From: Begonia masoniana
Lineage: Eukaryota; Streptophyta; Magnoliopsida; Cucurbitales; Begoniaceae
Direction: 5' to 3'
Length of the DNA: 64,000 nucleotides
NCBI GenBank assembly: GCA_022432975.1
Contig: CM039509.1
Span: 502,982-566,981 of the forward strand
Shown here: positions 11,701 through 24,402 of the stretch, piece after piece
Layout of the letters: every line of letters begins with the position of its first letter
Numbering within the stretch: the first letter of the stretch is position 1
Position numbers and translations under genes: made by a program
The notes under the pieces: generated by a model
Told to the model about the DNA's origin: nothing
What the model saw: only the letters and a program-made list of their open reading frames with translations
Databases searched by the model: none

Positions 11701-14700
11701 TTTACCTTGTTAGGAAAGACCTACCGTGAAAAATAATGTATTGTAATAAGGATAATTAGGTAATATGTTATGAGTATTTTTAGTGTGAATTAAGAAATAA
11801 ATGGTAGATGGATAGAAAAGAATTTTTACGGTTATCATCTAAGAATTTCTAGTTTAGAATGGGAAGGGAAAACAGACCATCAAATCGTTGATAACTCATA
11901 GGAAATAATTTTTTTCTGTTTATCTTACTTTATGAAATTTTATTATGTACATATAGCCTTTCAAAGAATTAACTATTAAGCCTCTTTTTATCCAAGGTTC
12001 ATGTAGTGATGCAGAAAAAAAGAAATACACTAGGTATAGATAAGTGTGTGTGTGAACTCTTTATCTACATTAAGCGATATAAGAGTGCTACTTTGGATTT
12101 TTGGAAGTCTTTCCCTGCTAATTTACCAGGAACTTCTCGTTTTCAAGAATGCACATGTAATTTCTTTCTTGTCTAGTCTTATGGATGCTAGTTCAAGACA
12201 ACAACTTACCCTTCTTTGCATTTCCTCTTGAAGGTGGTGCTATCCACTCTTGCTTTCACTGCCTTTGAACTCCCTCCTAATGGAGCCGTTGGAACAAGAA
12301 TCCTAGAGTTTCTTTTTCACTCGAGGCCTGATTTGGTGAGACATTTGTTGTCTAGGTATAGTTTATTTTGTAGAACATGGGTGCACCAAACTTTGTTCTT
12401 TAGAAGACATATCATCATTAACATTGACAAGTTAGCATTTACTTTGTTTAACAAACTGTGGTCATTTCAAGAACTAGTTGTGGTTTAATTGTTTGGCGAT
12501 TAGTTAACAACTACACGTGTATGGATCAAATAACAATCAGGTTCTTGTTTCATAGATGAAAAATGTCAATTAAGCCTTAACTATGTTTGATATGCTAAAA
12601 TAATGAAGTCTTGTTGATACAGGACAAGAAATGTAATTTGGATAAAAGGAGATTAAAGGAGAAAATCAGGTGATTAGAAAGGACAAAAAGATTTGGAAGT
12701 ATTTATGGAGAAAGTCAACCTTCCGTAGTCAATATTCATAGACTACTTTAATAGTTGAACCTAGGGGTCTATTTGTGGTTTTCAAACTACTGTAACAAGA
12801 AAATTTCTAAATAAAAAAATTTCGTATGAGTATGAATTGATAAGCAATCTTCCTAAATTGTCTTTCTTATATGTTCTCTTAGAAAGGTAAGATGAATATT
12901 GATGGCTGTACATTTGGTCATGATAAATTTCAGGTTAACATAAGAAGTGTTGATGAAGCTATAGTGATTGGTGCTGCACTCTCGTTGTCTTCTTCAGCTT
13001 TTGTTCTACAGGTAGTTAAACTTAAAGTACTATATATGGACACGTTACTTGTTCATTTTGCATTGGCTTGTATTTATCAAAGTTCTGTTTATATATATGT
13101 TGACATATGGTGAGAGATATTTGGCTCGTGACTTTTAGAAGGCAATCTTTTATTTACTGCATATCTATGTCTTTCTTGATAAGATTGTTGACTTTTGTAA
13201 AGATAATGGTTTTTAGGTTTAGTTTCATCCAAAAGATAACGTAATTGAGTTATTTTTTAGAGAAGAAGACATCATAACTGAGATCTTTTATTTACTGCAT
13301 ACATTAATTGATGTCTTGGCAGATAGAACTTTAGAGTTCTATAAAGATATTCAAGTTAGTTTAAGACTTCTAGGTTTAATTTCATTCAATTTATGAAATA
13401 AATATTCTAGAACAAAGTTATTAGGTAAATGCCAGACTAGATAGGCTGCAAAATTTGTGCTTCAACTATCTTTATTTCTTATCAGATTTAAAAGGAATTA
13501 GTTTATACTTGTTCATTTAATTGTGAGTCCAAGTTAGAGCTTTGAATGTTGATCACTCAAGGAAATCGACGTACAAAGCCCATGAACGTATCCAGTTTCT
13601 ATTTGAAAAATGAATTTATCTTTTTTAACTTAATGAAGAACTATTAAAATGAGTAGATCTGATAGTTATCAATACGATGCAGTTCCTTCAGCGCCATGTC
13701 TTAAATAATAATGTTGAGCGTAGTATTGTAAATCTTACCAGGCATAATATATAGCTTCTTGCAGAGAAAGGTGAGCTTCCAACAAGATTTGGATCGGCAA
13801 CGTTGGGGATACTTCTTCTACAGGTTTGTCTAACCCACCTAAATTCTATAATTTTTCACTAATTAAATGTATTAGGTTCTGTTGCAGTTGTATTGAATAT
13901 GTTTGGATTTTCACTTTGACTAGATATTGAATGTCCGTCGGCGGTGACATTTTTTTATTTGAAATTGCTGTGCTTGCTTAAATGTGCAGGACATTGCAGT
14001 TGTCCCGCTCTTAGTCATTCTTCCAGTGCTAGAGAGCCAGGTATGAGGATCTTGCATTTGTTTTCTATGTTTCTTTTTTAGCATTATAGGACCCTGAGTT
14101 TGGAGTGTCGACCTCTATATTTTGTTATAGAGATGCATGTACTTTCTTTTTTATAAGAACCAAAATATTGGACTTATTGAAACCATGTTCGGATTAGGGA
14201 AAATTATTTATTCACCTTAGGTAAAGTCAATGTTATGTTCTTCTAAATAGAAAGAATAAAAAGGGATAACCTTAGAGCATTTAAATGTATAAGTCGACTT
14301 CATTTCATTTTGAGAAAATTTGATAGTATCCAATAAGATGCTGCAAATGTAGTATCTTAATGTTGAATCCCATCTTTCAAAAAAGTAGATTTCCTTTCTA
14401 ACATTGTGGTAAAAAAGAGGCTATTATGCCATTACTTGACAAATTGTGAGTCTGCTTGAATGCTCTCGAAGCTTTTCTAATTTCTTGAGAAGCCTTTCCA
14501 AATTTCCCAGCTAAACTCATTTGTATCAAATCTGCTGTGCCTTTATGGCAACATGTTTACCAAGTAAACAGCTTTGCAATAGAGCGTGCTAGTTTCCTTT
14601 TATGAACGTTTGCATAATGGGGACAATTTATATCCAAATTATTAAAAGTATATGATGGATGAACGTCTCTGGTGCATTGCCATAAATTATTAACTTTTCT

Positions 14701-17700
14701 ATATGCCTTACCAACATTGTAGTTTCTGTATTTTGATTTGACCTCACATTCGCCTCTTTCTTCTCCCTGCAGAATTTGGTCCAGGAAAGTATCTGGCCAA
14801 TGCTTGCCCAAGAAAGCTTAAAGGCTTTGGGTGGACTGGGTCTGCTTTCTCTTGGAGGAAAATTTCTTCTTAGGCGAGTCTTTGAGGTAATTAGTTTCCT
14901 CTTTGAAAAAAATAAGTAGCTACCGCATTGTTCTATTTGTAATTTTTTTTGTTCTCAGGTAGTTGCTGAAGCCAGGAGTTCTGAAGCCTTTGTTGCTCTC
15001 TGCTTGCTGACAGTTGCTGGAACTTCACTTATTACCCAGAAGTTGGGTTTCAGTGATACGGTTTGACATCTTTTATCCATTGGGCAGACTAGTTAAAAGT
15101 TATCAATTTTTTATTTTTATCAGTGATGATGATGTTGACTTTTCGAGCAGCTCGGAGCATTTTTAGCTGGAGCAATCTTAGCAGAAACAAATTTTCGAAC
15201 ACAGATTGAAGCAGATATTAGGCCATTTCGAGGCTTACTGCTGGGTTTATTTTTTGTGACTACTGGAACTTCCATCGACATGCAGGTAAAGTTGAAAAAT
15301 TAACAAATTTATTTTTCAGCATTTTTCTTTAAAATTTTCAAATTAAATGTCTTGAAAAATAAGGAATGTACAATACGAGGAGAAGACTGCTTCTCAAGGA
15401 CACAAAAAGATAAATACTTAAATTAACGCAATTTCTCTTTAATTAGAGAGAACGATACTAAAAGATAAATTCTAAAAGAGTAATGCTATGTTTATTATAT
15501 TATTTTACCATCTTAAAATACACGCTGATGTGTCAAACAATGATATGTGCAATTAATGTAATAAATGAACTATTTATAATTTCTTACATTAATTGCATCT
15601 TAATTGCACAAATCGTTGTTTGACACGTCAACAACAAGAGTACATGGGAGGAAGCCAGTCTGCAGTAACTCCGTTTCGAGGACTCACAGAAATTCCTCGG
15701 ATGGTGCCACAATATGTTCTACTTGCAACAATGTGTTGAACTACTTTTTAAAATGACCAAAGCCCCAGTTGGTCGAGTAGAATAAGAGGATAAAAGTAGG
15801 ATTATCCATTCTAAAAAATTTAAAACAATAAGTTGACTTAACAATAATAAAACTAATGTTATGCCAAAGATCGATAACTCTTTGTTTTAAAAAATAATAG
15901 TATTTCGATCAAGTCACATAGTCCAAAAATTGTAAAAACATCTAGTCTGAGGATGAACTTCCGCTTCTTAGACCTTTCTTTCCTACTAAAAATCTCAGCG
16001 AGGAAGCTATGGATGTCATATGCTCCCTCGCTGTCCGATTGAAAAGACAAAAAATGCATCCAGATGAGTAACAATTAATTATGACGTGAATATTAGTTTC
16101 CTCGTGCATATTACAAAACAGACAACGATGGAGAGAACGAGTCAACAAGGGGTTCCTTTTTTGGATCCGATCACAAGTATGCGACTTTTTCTTAACAAGT
16201 ATCCAAACAAACACTTGAATTTTGGAAGAGACTTCTTTATTTCAAATAAAGTTAAAAAAAGAAGAGTCTAAGTTTTGGGAATGAAATGGTTAAGGAATTC
16301 TTTTGGAAATGAAAGGACAAAGAGCCCAAGCCCCTTTGGATTAGATGGGAGGTTGTTGCTAGTCCTAAATTGCAATGGGACATTGGTATTGATATTTCAG
16401 GTTAAAAATGGTTAGAAATGTGTAAATATTAAGATTGATAGTTTTCTAATTGAAGGAGATTTGATTTTGTACTAAATTAGGAAAAAAATTAGAGGGATTG
16501 AATTAATTTAGTTTCCGTGTTTATACTTTTAGTTTTTGTATAAATCAATTCTGCATATAAATGGAATACAAGAATGATTATTCTTTTCAATAGTTTGTTG
16601 TAACATAAATAAAGCATAGTTGGGCAAATGGTGGTGGCGTTTTCCTTTGGAAACTGATTCTTCGTGACATGCAGTGATTAATAGTAAATATAGTTTCACA
16701 ATTTTTGGTTGGTCGACTATTCCCGCTTCTCTAACCCTAGTCTAGTAGTCATCTCATCAATGACAAATCATAAATAAGTCTAAGTTTCAAATAAAATATA
16801 ATAAAAAAAAATGCAAGAAATTAACTGATCCAGCGCCTAAGGTTATATTCTTTGAAATTAAATTTGCTTTATTGGAGATTTTTTTTTTTGTTGAATATTT
16901 TTCTTGAGATGACTATCGGTGAAGGTTTGAAAGTTAGAAAGGTACAATGTGATGCTTTGTGATGATCAATTTATCGTTCGGCTAAGACTATGTGAATGGT
17001 AGTACTCAAACAACTCCAGCTAGAAGACGATATGGTATAAATGATTTTTATGAGGAAGAAGAAGACTTGAAGATTTATATTCCGTCATTTAGAGGAATCA
17101 CTTGTGAAGATAAATACGTAGAGTGAGAAGAAGAGGTCGATGAGATATTTGAATATAGCAATTATTTGGATAAGTTTAACGTGAAACTTGCTCCATCGGA
17201 ACTTAACATCTCTGTGGTGGAGAAATCTAAATTTTCAGAGTAGAAGAGATGAAGAAAAAACTATAGACACACGAGATAAGATGAAAAGGCTTTTGCTCAT
17301 CTCCAAATTTATTTTGTCAAGTATGTCTATGCCCACCTTATTTTATCGGGATACTCCCACATTGTTTTATCTGGAGAGAGGTAATTCAAGTAGAGGAGTA
17401 AGTCTTTTTTATCAAAAGTGAAGAAAGGTGTATCATGTGTGTCAAGATTAGAAAAGTAGACCATGAATCATATTTAGAGAGGGATCAACTAGCTGAAGGG
17501 AATCTTGAACTCTTTACAAGAGGAACAATCTACTATAGAAGAATCAAATATGGTCATTGACGTACTAGTGGATGTTAGTTGTGTAGAAGTCTAGTCGGGC
17601 AATGATATTAATCGTGCTCATGATAAGCCTTATCTCATGATTGATGTAAAGTCAATGGAAATGCAAGTGGCCGGAGATAGTGTTGCTTTGAAATCTTTGT

Positions 17701-20700
17701 TGCTAAAATTGAAGTTTATCAATCGTCTACCTATACATCTAAAGAAAAAGAGAATGACTCAAACCGGGAGCAGAAAGGGTTTACTGTATCATAGCCGAGC
17801 CGTCAGTTTTGAAGATTCTACGAAGAGAGATTGACGAGATGAAAGGGCTTCCATAACGTAGAGAAAAGTCTACAAAGTTTGTTAGTACAGTTCATATGGT
17901 TTTATGAAGAGATTACCAACGTCGATTGAATTGAGTGATAAAATTTTGCAAAACAAATGTGTTGATACACGAGTAGGTTACAATTGTGTTGAATATTCTT
18001 GATTACATCTATGGATGTTTCCAATACAATGCAGGAGTTTAAAGTTCTAAGTCTTTTTGATAAATGCCTCATGGATGCAAAATATGCATTGTGCCGTAAA
18101 TATGTGAAGTCAACTCCTTCAAATAGAACTTAATTTACATGCATCAACTACCATCCAATAAAGGACGAAGAACTGAGTCTTTGTTTCTTGCAAGAAAACT
18201 TTTTAGAGATTTCACTCTCAAATCCATGATTAAATTAGGCAAGAACAATCAATCAATTGGTTACTTAAAAATTCAAATTTATGGCATCACAATCTTCATA
18301 ATGGCACAAATAGAAAAAGTGTTCAGATTTGGGGACAAATCCACTTTCAATCTAGGGAGAAAGATGTGCACGACCCAAGTTCAAGCCCACTATTTTAATT
18401 TCTTGTATTTTTTTTGCTTTAAGATAATTTTATTATATTTTATTTGAAACTTTGACTTATTTACGATTTTGCAAATGATGAGACGATATGGAAAAAGAAA
18501 AATAGAGATTCCTCTCTAGTGAGTTCTTCATGTTAGCTTCCTGAGAATCGTTTACTTTATCATTCAGGTGTGGTGAGTTGACGGCCATTGGCAACTTCAT
18601 CTAACTTTTTCAAGTTAGAACCCAAACTATGTTTCCATTTTTCATCATTTTTATAAGAAATCCGTCTTTTTGAGTTTTTTGTTGGTTTCTTTCATGTTGT
18701 CTATCCACTCTGTCTTGATTCTTCAGTACTCTCCCCTTTTAAAGTCATTTCGTTGAGATTTCCTTGTTGGCTTTGTACTTGGTAGCTTGAATTTTTCAAT
18801 TCAAGCTGCATCCTTGAACTGCTTGTCGTCCTTTGTTTTTCCGCAGTCATTCGCACAGGTCACCCACTTGCTCCTAGAAGTAGTCCGGTCCAATGCATTT
18901 CTTGAATTGAAGTCCATTCCGGACTTCCGGTCTCTTATCCAGTTGCTCGCTCCTAAGACACATTTTTTCATTCTTCCTTACCGGACGTCCGCTCTCAATT
19001 TCGGATGCCAGAAACAGATAGCTTTTTGCAATTTGGACGTCCGCCCTTAGTTCGAGGTCGTCTGCACCTGCGTCCAAGCTTCCGCTTTCACATCTCCTCT
19101 CTTTATCATAACATAGTTCAATAAATTTTGTTTCTTATAAATAAAATAGAAGAAAACAACACAATCTCTTTCTTTTGGTGAAGCTTTATATATAATCTGT
19201 GCAAAGTTTTAGAAATTTGCTAGTAACAATTTGACCATCTGATATTTTAATCATCAGTGTTTCCGGTACAATTAGGAGCAGCAAGTGTCACCAACATTAG
19301 AAATGCTTTATATAATTAAGCATAAAGGTGGTTAATATGCTATCTCCTTTTTGTGCATCGATTATCCTAAATTACTTTTTGATTGGTTCATATAGAAAAA
19401 ATTAAAATATATGGTTTTAATTGACTGATTATGTCCTCAGTTTGCTTAGATATGAATTTATTTGGACAGTAAATACCAGTATATCCAGAATTTTGTTTTA
19501 TACAAGTCATGCTACTTCTATGCAGGTTCTTTTCCGAGAGTGGCCGAATGTACTTTCACTTTTGGCAGGACTAATAGTAATAAAGACAATGATAATAACA
19601 GCAATAGGTCCCCGTGTTGGATTGACTTTACAAGAAAGTGTAAGAATTGGATTACTTCTTTCTCAGGGAGGCGAGTTTGCCTTTGTCGTTTTTTCACTAG
19701 CAAATAGGTTTGTCCTTTTAAGGTCGTACATTTGTTTTCTCTTATGGATTCCTTGGGAGATTTTTGCTTACATAGAACCTTATGCTCTTGGTTTCAGGCT
19801 TGGAGTGTTACCTCTTGAGCTTAACAAGCTTCTTATCATTGTTGTTGTGCTATCCATGGCATTAACTCCATTGCTTAATGAAGCTGGAAGAAAGGCTGCT
19901 GAATTGATAGACGGCAAGGTTGAACCAGAAAGTGTATGTACTGAAATCTTATGCCTATTTTCTGTGGTTAATCGTATGATACAATCATGATTCATCTTTG
20001 CAATGAATAATGTTGGAAAAATGTCATGCAAAGATTATGAATCAGCTTACTATTTTCACAAATTTACTTAATTTTAATATCATTTAATCTATTCATGTTG
20101 CACAACCGTGTTGATTTATTTTCACAGTTGGATTTTTGCTTTATAACCTATAAAAAGATTGATTAAGTTGTCAGAAGAATTTGGGATCATATGATCTATA
20201 TTCAGAATTGTTGAATCTTGATGCTCAACTAGATCAGGTGCATCCCAATTCTTTTAAAATGGACACTGACTTGTGCTTGATGCGAAATAAAATACTTTTG
20301 CAGAAAACTAAGGAGACTGTAAATTTTGATGCAACGGAGCCTATTGTGATTCTTGGGTTTGGGCAAATGGGTCAGGTATACTTTGTTGTTTACTTCAAAT
20401 CATAATTTTGGCCAAGTTACTAGTCTACTTTCTGATTGCGTTGAAGGTCCTAGCAAATTTCTTGTCTGCACCATTGGCTTATGGAGAAGATGGTAATGGT
20501 GTAGGATGGCCCTATGTTGCTTTTGATCTTGATCCTTCTGTTGTGAAGGTTGGTTAGATGTTTAATTTTTGTCTTATTTCTCATTTGGTTTTGAATATTG
20601 TGCTCAGCACGTGAGGGAAGTTCATGCTGTATATTACACCTGATATGAACTCATTCAGATTACCCTTTTTTTGGAATTTCTGAGAGCATTGGTTAATTTT

Positions 20701-23700
20701 TCTGATCATCTTTCTTCTTGTGGATGATCCTTCATCCAGTCCATTTTTGGAGATATATTACATTTGTTTTGTCCGTAAATGTAAATTAGTGTCATTCTAT
20801 ATGTGACTCTTTTTATAATTTTTCTTTTTTAATTTCAACTGTTGTTTTTTCTCTTTTTCTTTACCACCACATTGACAGGCATCTAGAAAACTTGGTTTTC
20901 CTATTCTCTACGGGGATGGATCAAGCCCTATAGTTTTGCAATCTGCTGGAATTTCTTCGCCCAAAGCTGTAATGGTTATGTACACAGGGCGTAAGAGAAC
21001 GATCGAGGCTGTTCAGAGGCTTCGAATTGCATTCCCTGCCGTAATTTCTCTCCATACTTGTGTTTGGTTCTTTTACTTTTATGGTTTGGTGAATCACCTA
21101 ATGATACTGCAGTTTTCTTATCTAGAGTTCTTAAATATATTACAGATTGTAATTTTCAAATATTTGGTGTTAAGTTTCTTGTGCGTGTAAAATGTACACC
21201 ATTTTCTGCACCTGCTTGATGTTTTTATTATTATTTGCTAATCAATTTTGAGTTCCATTTAACAGATTCCAATTTATGTTAGAGCTAAAGACCTCATGCA
21301 TCTGTTAGATTTGAAGAAAGCAGGTGCAACAGATGCTATTCTTGAAGATGCAGAGGTTCAGCAAATATGCTGCTTAGTTTTTCGTTTAATTATTGCAATC
21401 AGCTTCTCTCACTTTTTAACCTGAAAATCTTTCTAATTGTTTTTTTTTTCGTCCCAGACAAGTTTACAATTGGGTTCTAGGCTTTTGAAAGGGCTAGGTG
21501 TCATGTCAGATGATGTGACTTTCCTAAGTCAGCTCGTTCGAGACTCCATGGAGTCACAAGCTCAAGAAGCACTCAGCAAAACCAATGAGCGGGAGCGGGA
21601 GCAGGAGTTAGATATTATGCGGCCGTTACAGGTTTTACATCCAGAATTTGTCAATGTTGGTCTTGCATTTCGGTGTAACCCATCGACTTGTGGAAAACTT
21701 AAGGGGAAAATAAATCTTTAGTTTTGATCTCAGAGAATTACATTATCTCTGTTGTGGGATGGTACGAGGCGGGCATTTGGGGACGTCCAGAATCTTATCT
21801 GTGCTATAGTTTGTAAAAGTTAGGGAGGTTGTAACTGTTCAAGGCCATAGACAAACAAACAAAGGGCATAGAGAGATGGTGCAAAGAAGAGACTTTAGAC
21901 AGCTTACTAAAGTGCTGAGACAAATCCAGTGACCCCAACGCGGGTTGCTGGGGTGAGGTCTCCCGTCTTGAACACGCAACTTCCCTAGCCTATCAGGGTG
22001 CACGGGCTAGACAAGCAGACAGAGAGTGGAGCCAAGGCAGGCACGGGGGAGGTAGTGAAGGCGGGCGAGGGAGAGGGGGGAGGAGAAAGGGTGAGGGGGA
22101 AGGGCATGCAGGGTGAAGAAGGAGGGGAAGCAGGGAACTATGGGGGGAGGACCGCGGCGGGGGGGAGTTGGTGGTGGTGGGAGGGGTGTGTCAGGTGTAA
22201 AAACGAATGGGGCCAAGAGTGTGGGTAGTTCATGTAGAACAGAAACGAAGGCCTAGCTGGCTGGGGTGGGGTGTAGGAGGGCCGATTTGCTTTGATCTTG
22301 ATCCTTCTGTGGAAGGTTGGTTAGATGTTTAACTTTTTGTCTTAATTTCATTTGGTTTGAATATTGTGCTCGACGTGAGGGAAGGTCAGGCTGTATATTA
22401 CACCGAGATGAACGCATTCGAATACCCTTTTTTTGGAATTTCTGAGAGCATTGGTAATTTCTGATCATCTTCTTCTGTGGATGATCTTCACCAGTCCATT
22501 TTTGGAGAATATTACATTTGTTTGGTCCGTAAATGTAAATTCAGGTCATTCTAGATGTGACTCTTTTTATAATTTTCATTTTAATTTCAACTGTTGTTTT
22601 TTCTCTTTTTCGTTACCACCACATGAACAAGCTCTAGAAAACTGGTTTTCCTATTCTCTACGGGGATGGATCAAGCCCTATAGTTTTGCAATCTGCTGGA
22701 ATTTCTTCGCCCAAAGCTGTAATGGTTATGTACACAGGGCGTAAGAGAACGATCGAGGCTGTCAGAGGCTTCGAATTGCATTCCCTGCCGTAATTTCTCT
22801 CCATACTTGTGTTTGGTTCTTTTACTTTTATGGTTTGGTGAATCACCTAATGATACTGCAGTTTTCTTATCTAGAGTTCTTAAATATATTACAGATTGTA
22901 ATTTTCAAATATTTGGTGTTAAGTTCTTGTGCGTGTAAAATGTACACCATTTTCTGCACCTGCTGATGTTTTTATTATTATTTGCTAATCAATTTTGAGT
23001 TCCATTTAACAGATTCCAATTTATGTTAGAGCTAAAGACCTCATGCATCTGTTAGATTTGAAGAAAGCAGGTGCAACAGATGCTATTCTTGAAGATGCAG
23101 AGGTTCAGCAAATATGCTGCTTAGTTTTTCGTTTAATTATTGCAATCAGCTTCTCTCACTTTTTAACCTGAAAATCTTTCTAATTGTTTTTTTTTTCGTC
23201 CCAGACAAGTTTACAATTGGGTTCTAGGCTTTTGAAAGGGCTAGGTGTCATGTCAGATGATGTGACTTTCCTAAGTCAGCTCGTTCGAGACTCCATGGAG
23301 TCACAAGCTCAAGAAGCACTCAGCAAAACCAATGAGCGGGAGCGGGAGCAGGAGTTAGATATTATGCGGCCGTTACAGGTTTTACATCCAGAATTTGTCA
23401 ATTTTGTCTTATTTCTGTTAAACACCATCTACTTGGTGGAAAAATTAAGGGGTTACTTTAGTTGATCTCATAGAATTACATTATCTGCATTGTTGATTTT
23501 ACTATTCATGTCATGTTGGGGACTGTCCAGAATATGCTATTTGAAAATTTAGTGAAGTTTTTACTTTTAGCCATAGACAAACAAAAAATGTCATGAAGAT
23601 ATAGCAACATAAAATAGTCTTTTGAGAAAGATAGCTGTCAGGACCCACACTTTGCTGGATTACTTCTCCCCATTCATTCATATCATTTGCCTTGTAACAT

Positions 23701-24256
23701 AGACATATATTGACCAATCAGCACTGATTAGTTAACGTTCGATATAGTGTTGTAAGAAGGTTTGAATTGAAGACTGCATGGATTGAATCATTGAACTATT
23801 TGTGAGGATACCTCTTTCTGTTTTTTGGATTTGGTTTTGAACAATTTTTGTTCAGTTTAAAATACTAGGAAAAGAGTAATTCAATGTAGAAGCAGTAACG
23901 ATTCATATCGATGCGTGACTCGTGAATTGCCTACTTCTGATCTTTGGTTGCCTGATCAGGTAAGGGTTGCTGACTTAAACGAAAGCCGGCCACCCCGCTC
24001 TCCAGCTTCACGAAAAGACGAACTTTTAAGGGTGAACAAGGAAGATGTTTCCCATATCCTGAGGCTTCAAGAGGATGCAAATCAAGGCAGAGTCGAGGCC
24101 GGAATCGGAGACATGGACGACGGGGATGGGAAAGGAGTTTTGTATTGTGAACTTGGAATAGACAACAAGTTGGATGATAAATCTGAAGATGAAGATGAAG
24201 TGAAGAACTTGGTGGACTCATCAATCCCTTGCCTCACAGTTGGGGATGAAACTTGA
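8763..24256 (+). CDS. KEA3: K(+) efflux antiporter 3, chloroplast (KEA3), 20 exons, with in-frame stop in exon 2
   Basis: K+/H+ antiporter (CPA2 family) of the thylakoid membrane that speeds decay of the proton gradient when light drops. Inferred exons: 8763-8852, 9335-9778, 10360-10461, 11337-11417, 12234-12335, 12934-13011, 13755-13823, 13990-14040, 14773-14886, 14959-15060, 15151-15285, 19526-19707, 19798-19933, 20175-20237, 20304-20375, 20447-20548, 20879-21040, 21266-21355, 21458-21631, 23960-24256. Every junction is GT-AG and the phases agree, giving about 881 codons; I recall Arabidopsis KEA3 as nearer 776. A Ser-rich transit-type N-terminus precedes the exchanger domain ([50 protein letters not shown]) and an RCK/TrkA-N domain ([10 protein letters not shown]). 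Exon 2 contains TAA at 9578-9580 with clear KEA3 frame on both sides. Exons 17-19 reappear at 22626-23378 in a probable false duplication. The start could also be ATG 8817. Confidence 0.9.
15478..15641. mobile_element. MITE, palindromic family A (3' end decayed), in KEA3 intron 11
   Basis: Starts GAGTAATGCTATGTTTA and carries the family's mirrored core: TGTGTCAAACAATGAT, GTGCAATTAATGTAATAAAT, then TTGCAC and TGTTTGACACGTCAA in inverse order. Compare the copies at 34888, 44032 and 56762. The right terminal repeat is lost. Confidence 0.75.
15859..16230 (-). pseudogene. LINE relic: zinc-binding RT C-terminal region (zf-RVT)
   Basis: On the minus strand a 90-codon frame (16214-15942) reads [19 protein letters not shown], then [27 protein letters not shown]. 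The spacing W-x-K-x-T-D-R-x-Q-R-P-x-C-x-x-C-x-E-T-x-H-x-x-x-x-C is that of the zinc-binding domain that follows reverse transcriptase in plant LINE elements. No intact reverse transcriptase is seen, so this is a 5'-truncated, decayed copy lying antisense inside KEA3 intron 11. Confidence 0.6.
17030..17260 (+). pseudogene. Decayed Ty3/gypsy-like gag fragment in KEA3 intron 11
   Basis: The plus strand reads [26 protein letters not shown]. This resembles the gag core of plant Ty3 elements, which run D-I-K-I-P-F-G-x-Y-L-x-W-E-x-K-V-E-x-F-E-x-V-K-L-A. The expected Trp codon is TGA here. Surrounding sequence to about 18450 shows further broken frames (for example 17637-17834) that may belong to the same dead element. 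The wider limits are not defined. Confidence 0.5.
18450..19525. other. 3' part of KEA3 intron 11, nothing assigned
   Basis: Noncoding in all frames by eye. 18780-19080 is richer in GC and has repeated CCGGAC/GGACGTCCG words, unlike the AT-rich flanks, so it may be an unidentified insertion. Confidence 0.4.
20517..21720 (+). repeat. Copy 1 of a 1.2 kb direct duplication over KEA3 exons 16 (end) to 19
   Basis: Nearly identical to 22285-23460. This copy has intact splice sites and frames, and its quality falls only after exon 19 (beyond about 21650), where it drifts away from copy 2 by progressively denser indels and substitutions. Confidence 0.9.
21721..22284. other. Junction between the KEA3 direct repeats; purine-rich, noisy sequence
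   Basis: 21721-21900 still resembles 23465-23640 but with dense errors. About 22010-22230 is strongly G/purine-rich (runs such as GGGAGAGGGGGGAGGAG) and unlike anything else in the locus. Copy 2 then begins with many single-base losses. The pattern resembles two low-quality read or contig ends joined head to tail. No gene is supported here. Confidence 0.7.
22285..23460 (+). repeat. KEA3: Copy 2 of the KEA3 duplication (damaged exons 16-17, intact exons 18-19)
   Basis: Exon 16 end is corrupted (CTGTGGAAGG for CTGTTGTGAAGG). The exon 17 acceptor is lost (ATGAACAAGC for ATTGACAGGC) and exon 17 lacks one T (GCTGTCAGAGG). Exon 18 (23013-23102) and exon 19 (23205-23378) are identical to copy 1. 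Downstream sequence is clean and runs to the last exon. Only one copy is compatible with a working transcript. Confidence 0.88.
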
Positions 24257-24397
24257 AAAAGAGGTAAAAGTCTTGAACATATTCTATCTTTGAGGCCTTT
24301 TTTTTACTTTGTTGAAGGTAAATGTCTTGTCTTGAGATACTTTGAACTTAAATACAATCAATTTTATATTCATTTCCTAATACCCTCATTTATAGAT

Positions 24398-24402
24398 GAT
24401 GG
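24398..24402. repeat. Target-site duplication GATGG, left
   Basis: GATGG directly before the LTR's TGTAACG; the same five bases follow the far LTR at 34327-34331. Confidence 0.9.

Noticed and set aside
22626..23378. Second set of KEA3 exons 17-19 as a real alternative exon cassette
   Set aside because: The copy's exon 17 lacks its acceptor and has a one-base loss, and the flanks show error-like decay; an assembly join is the better explanation.
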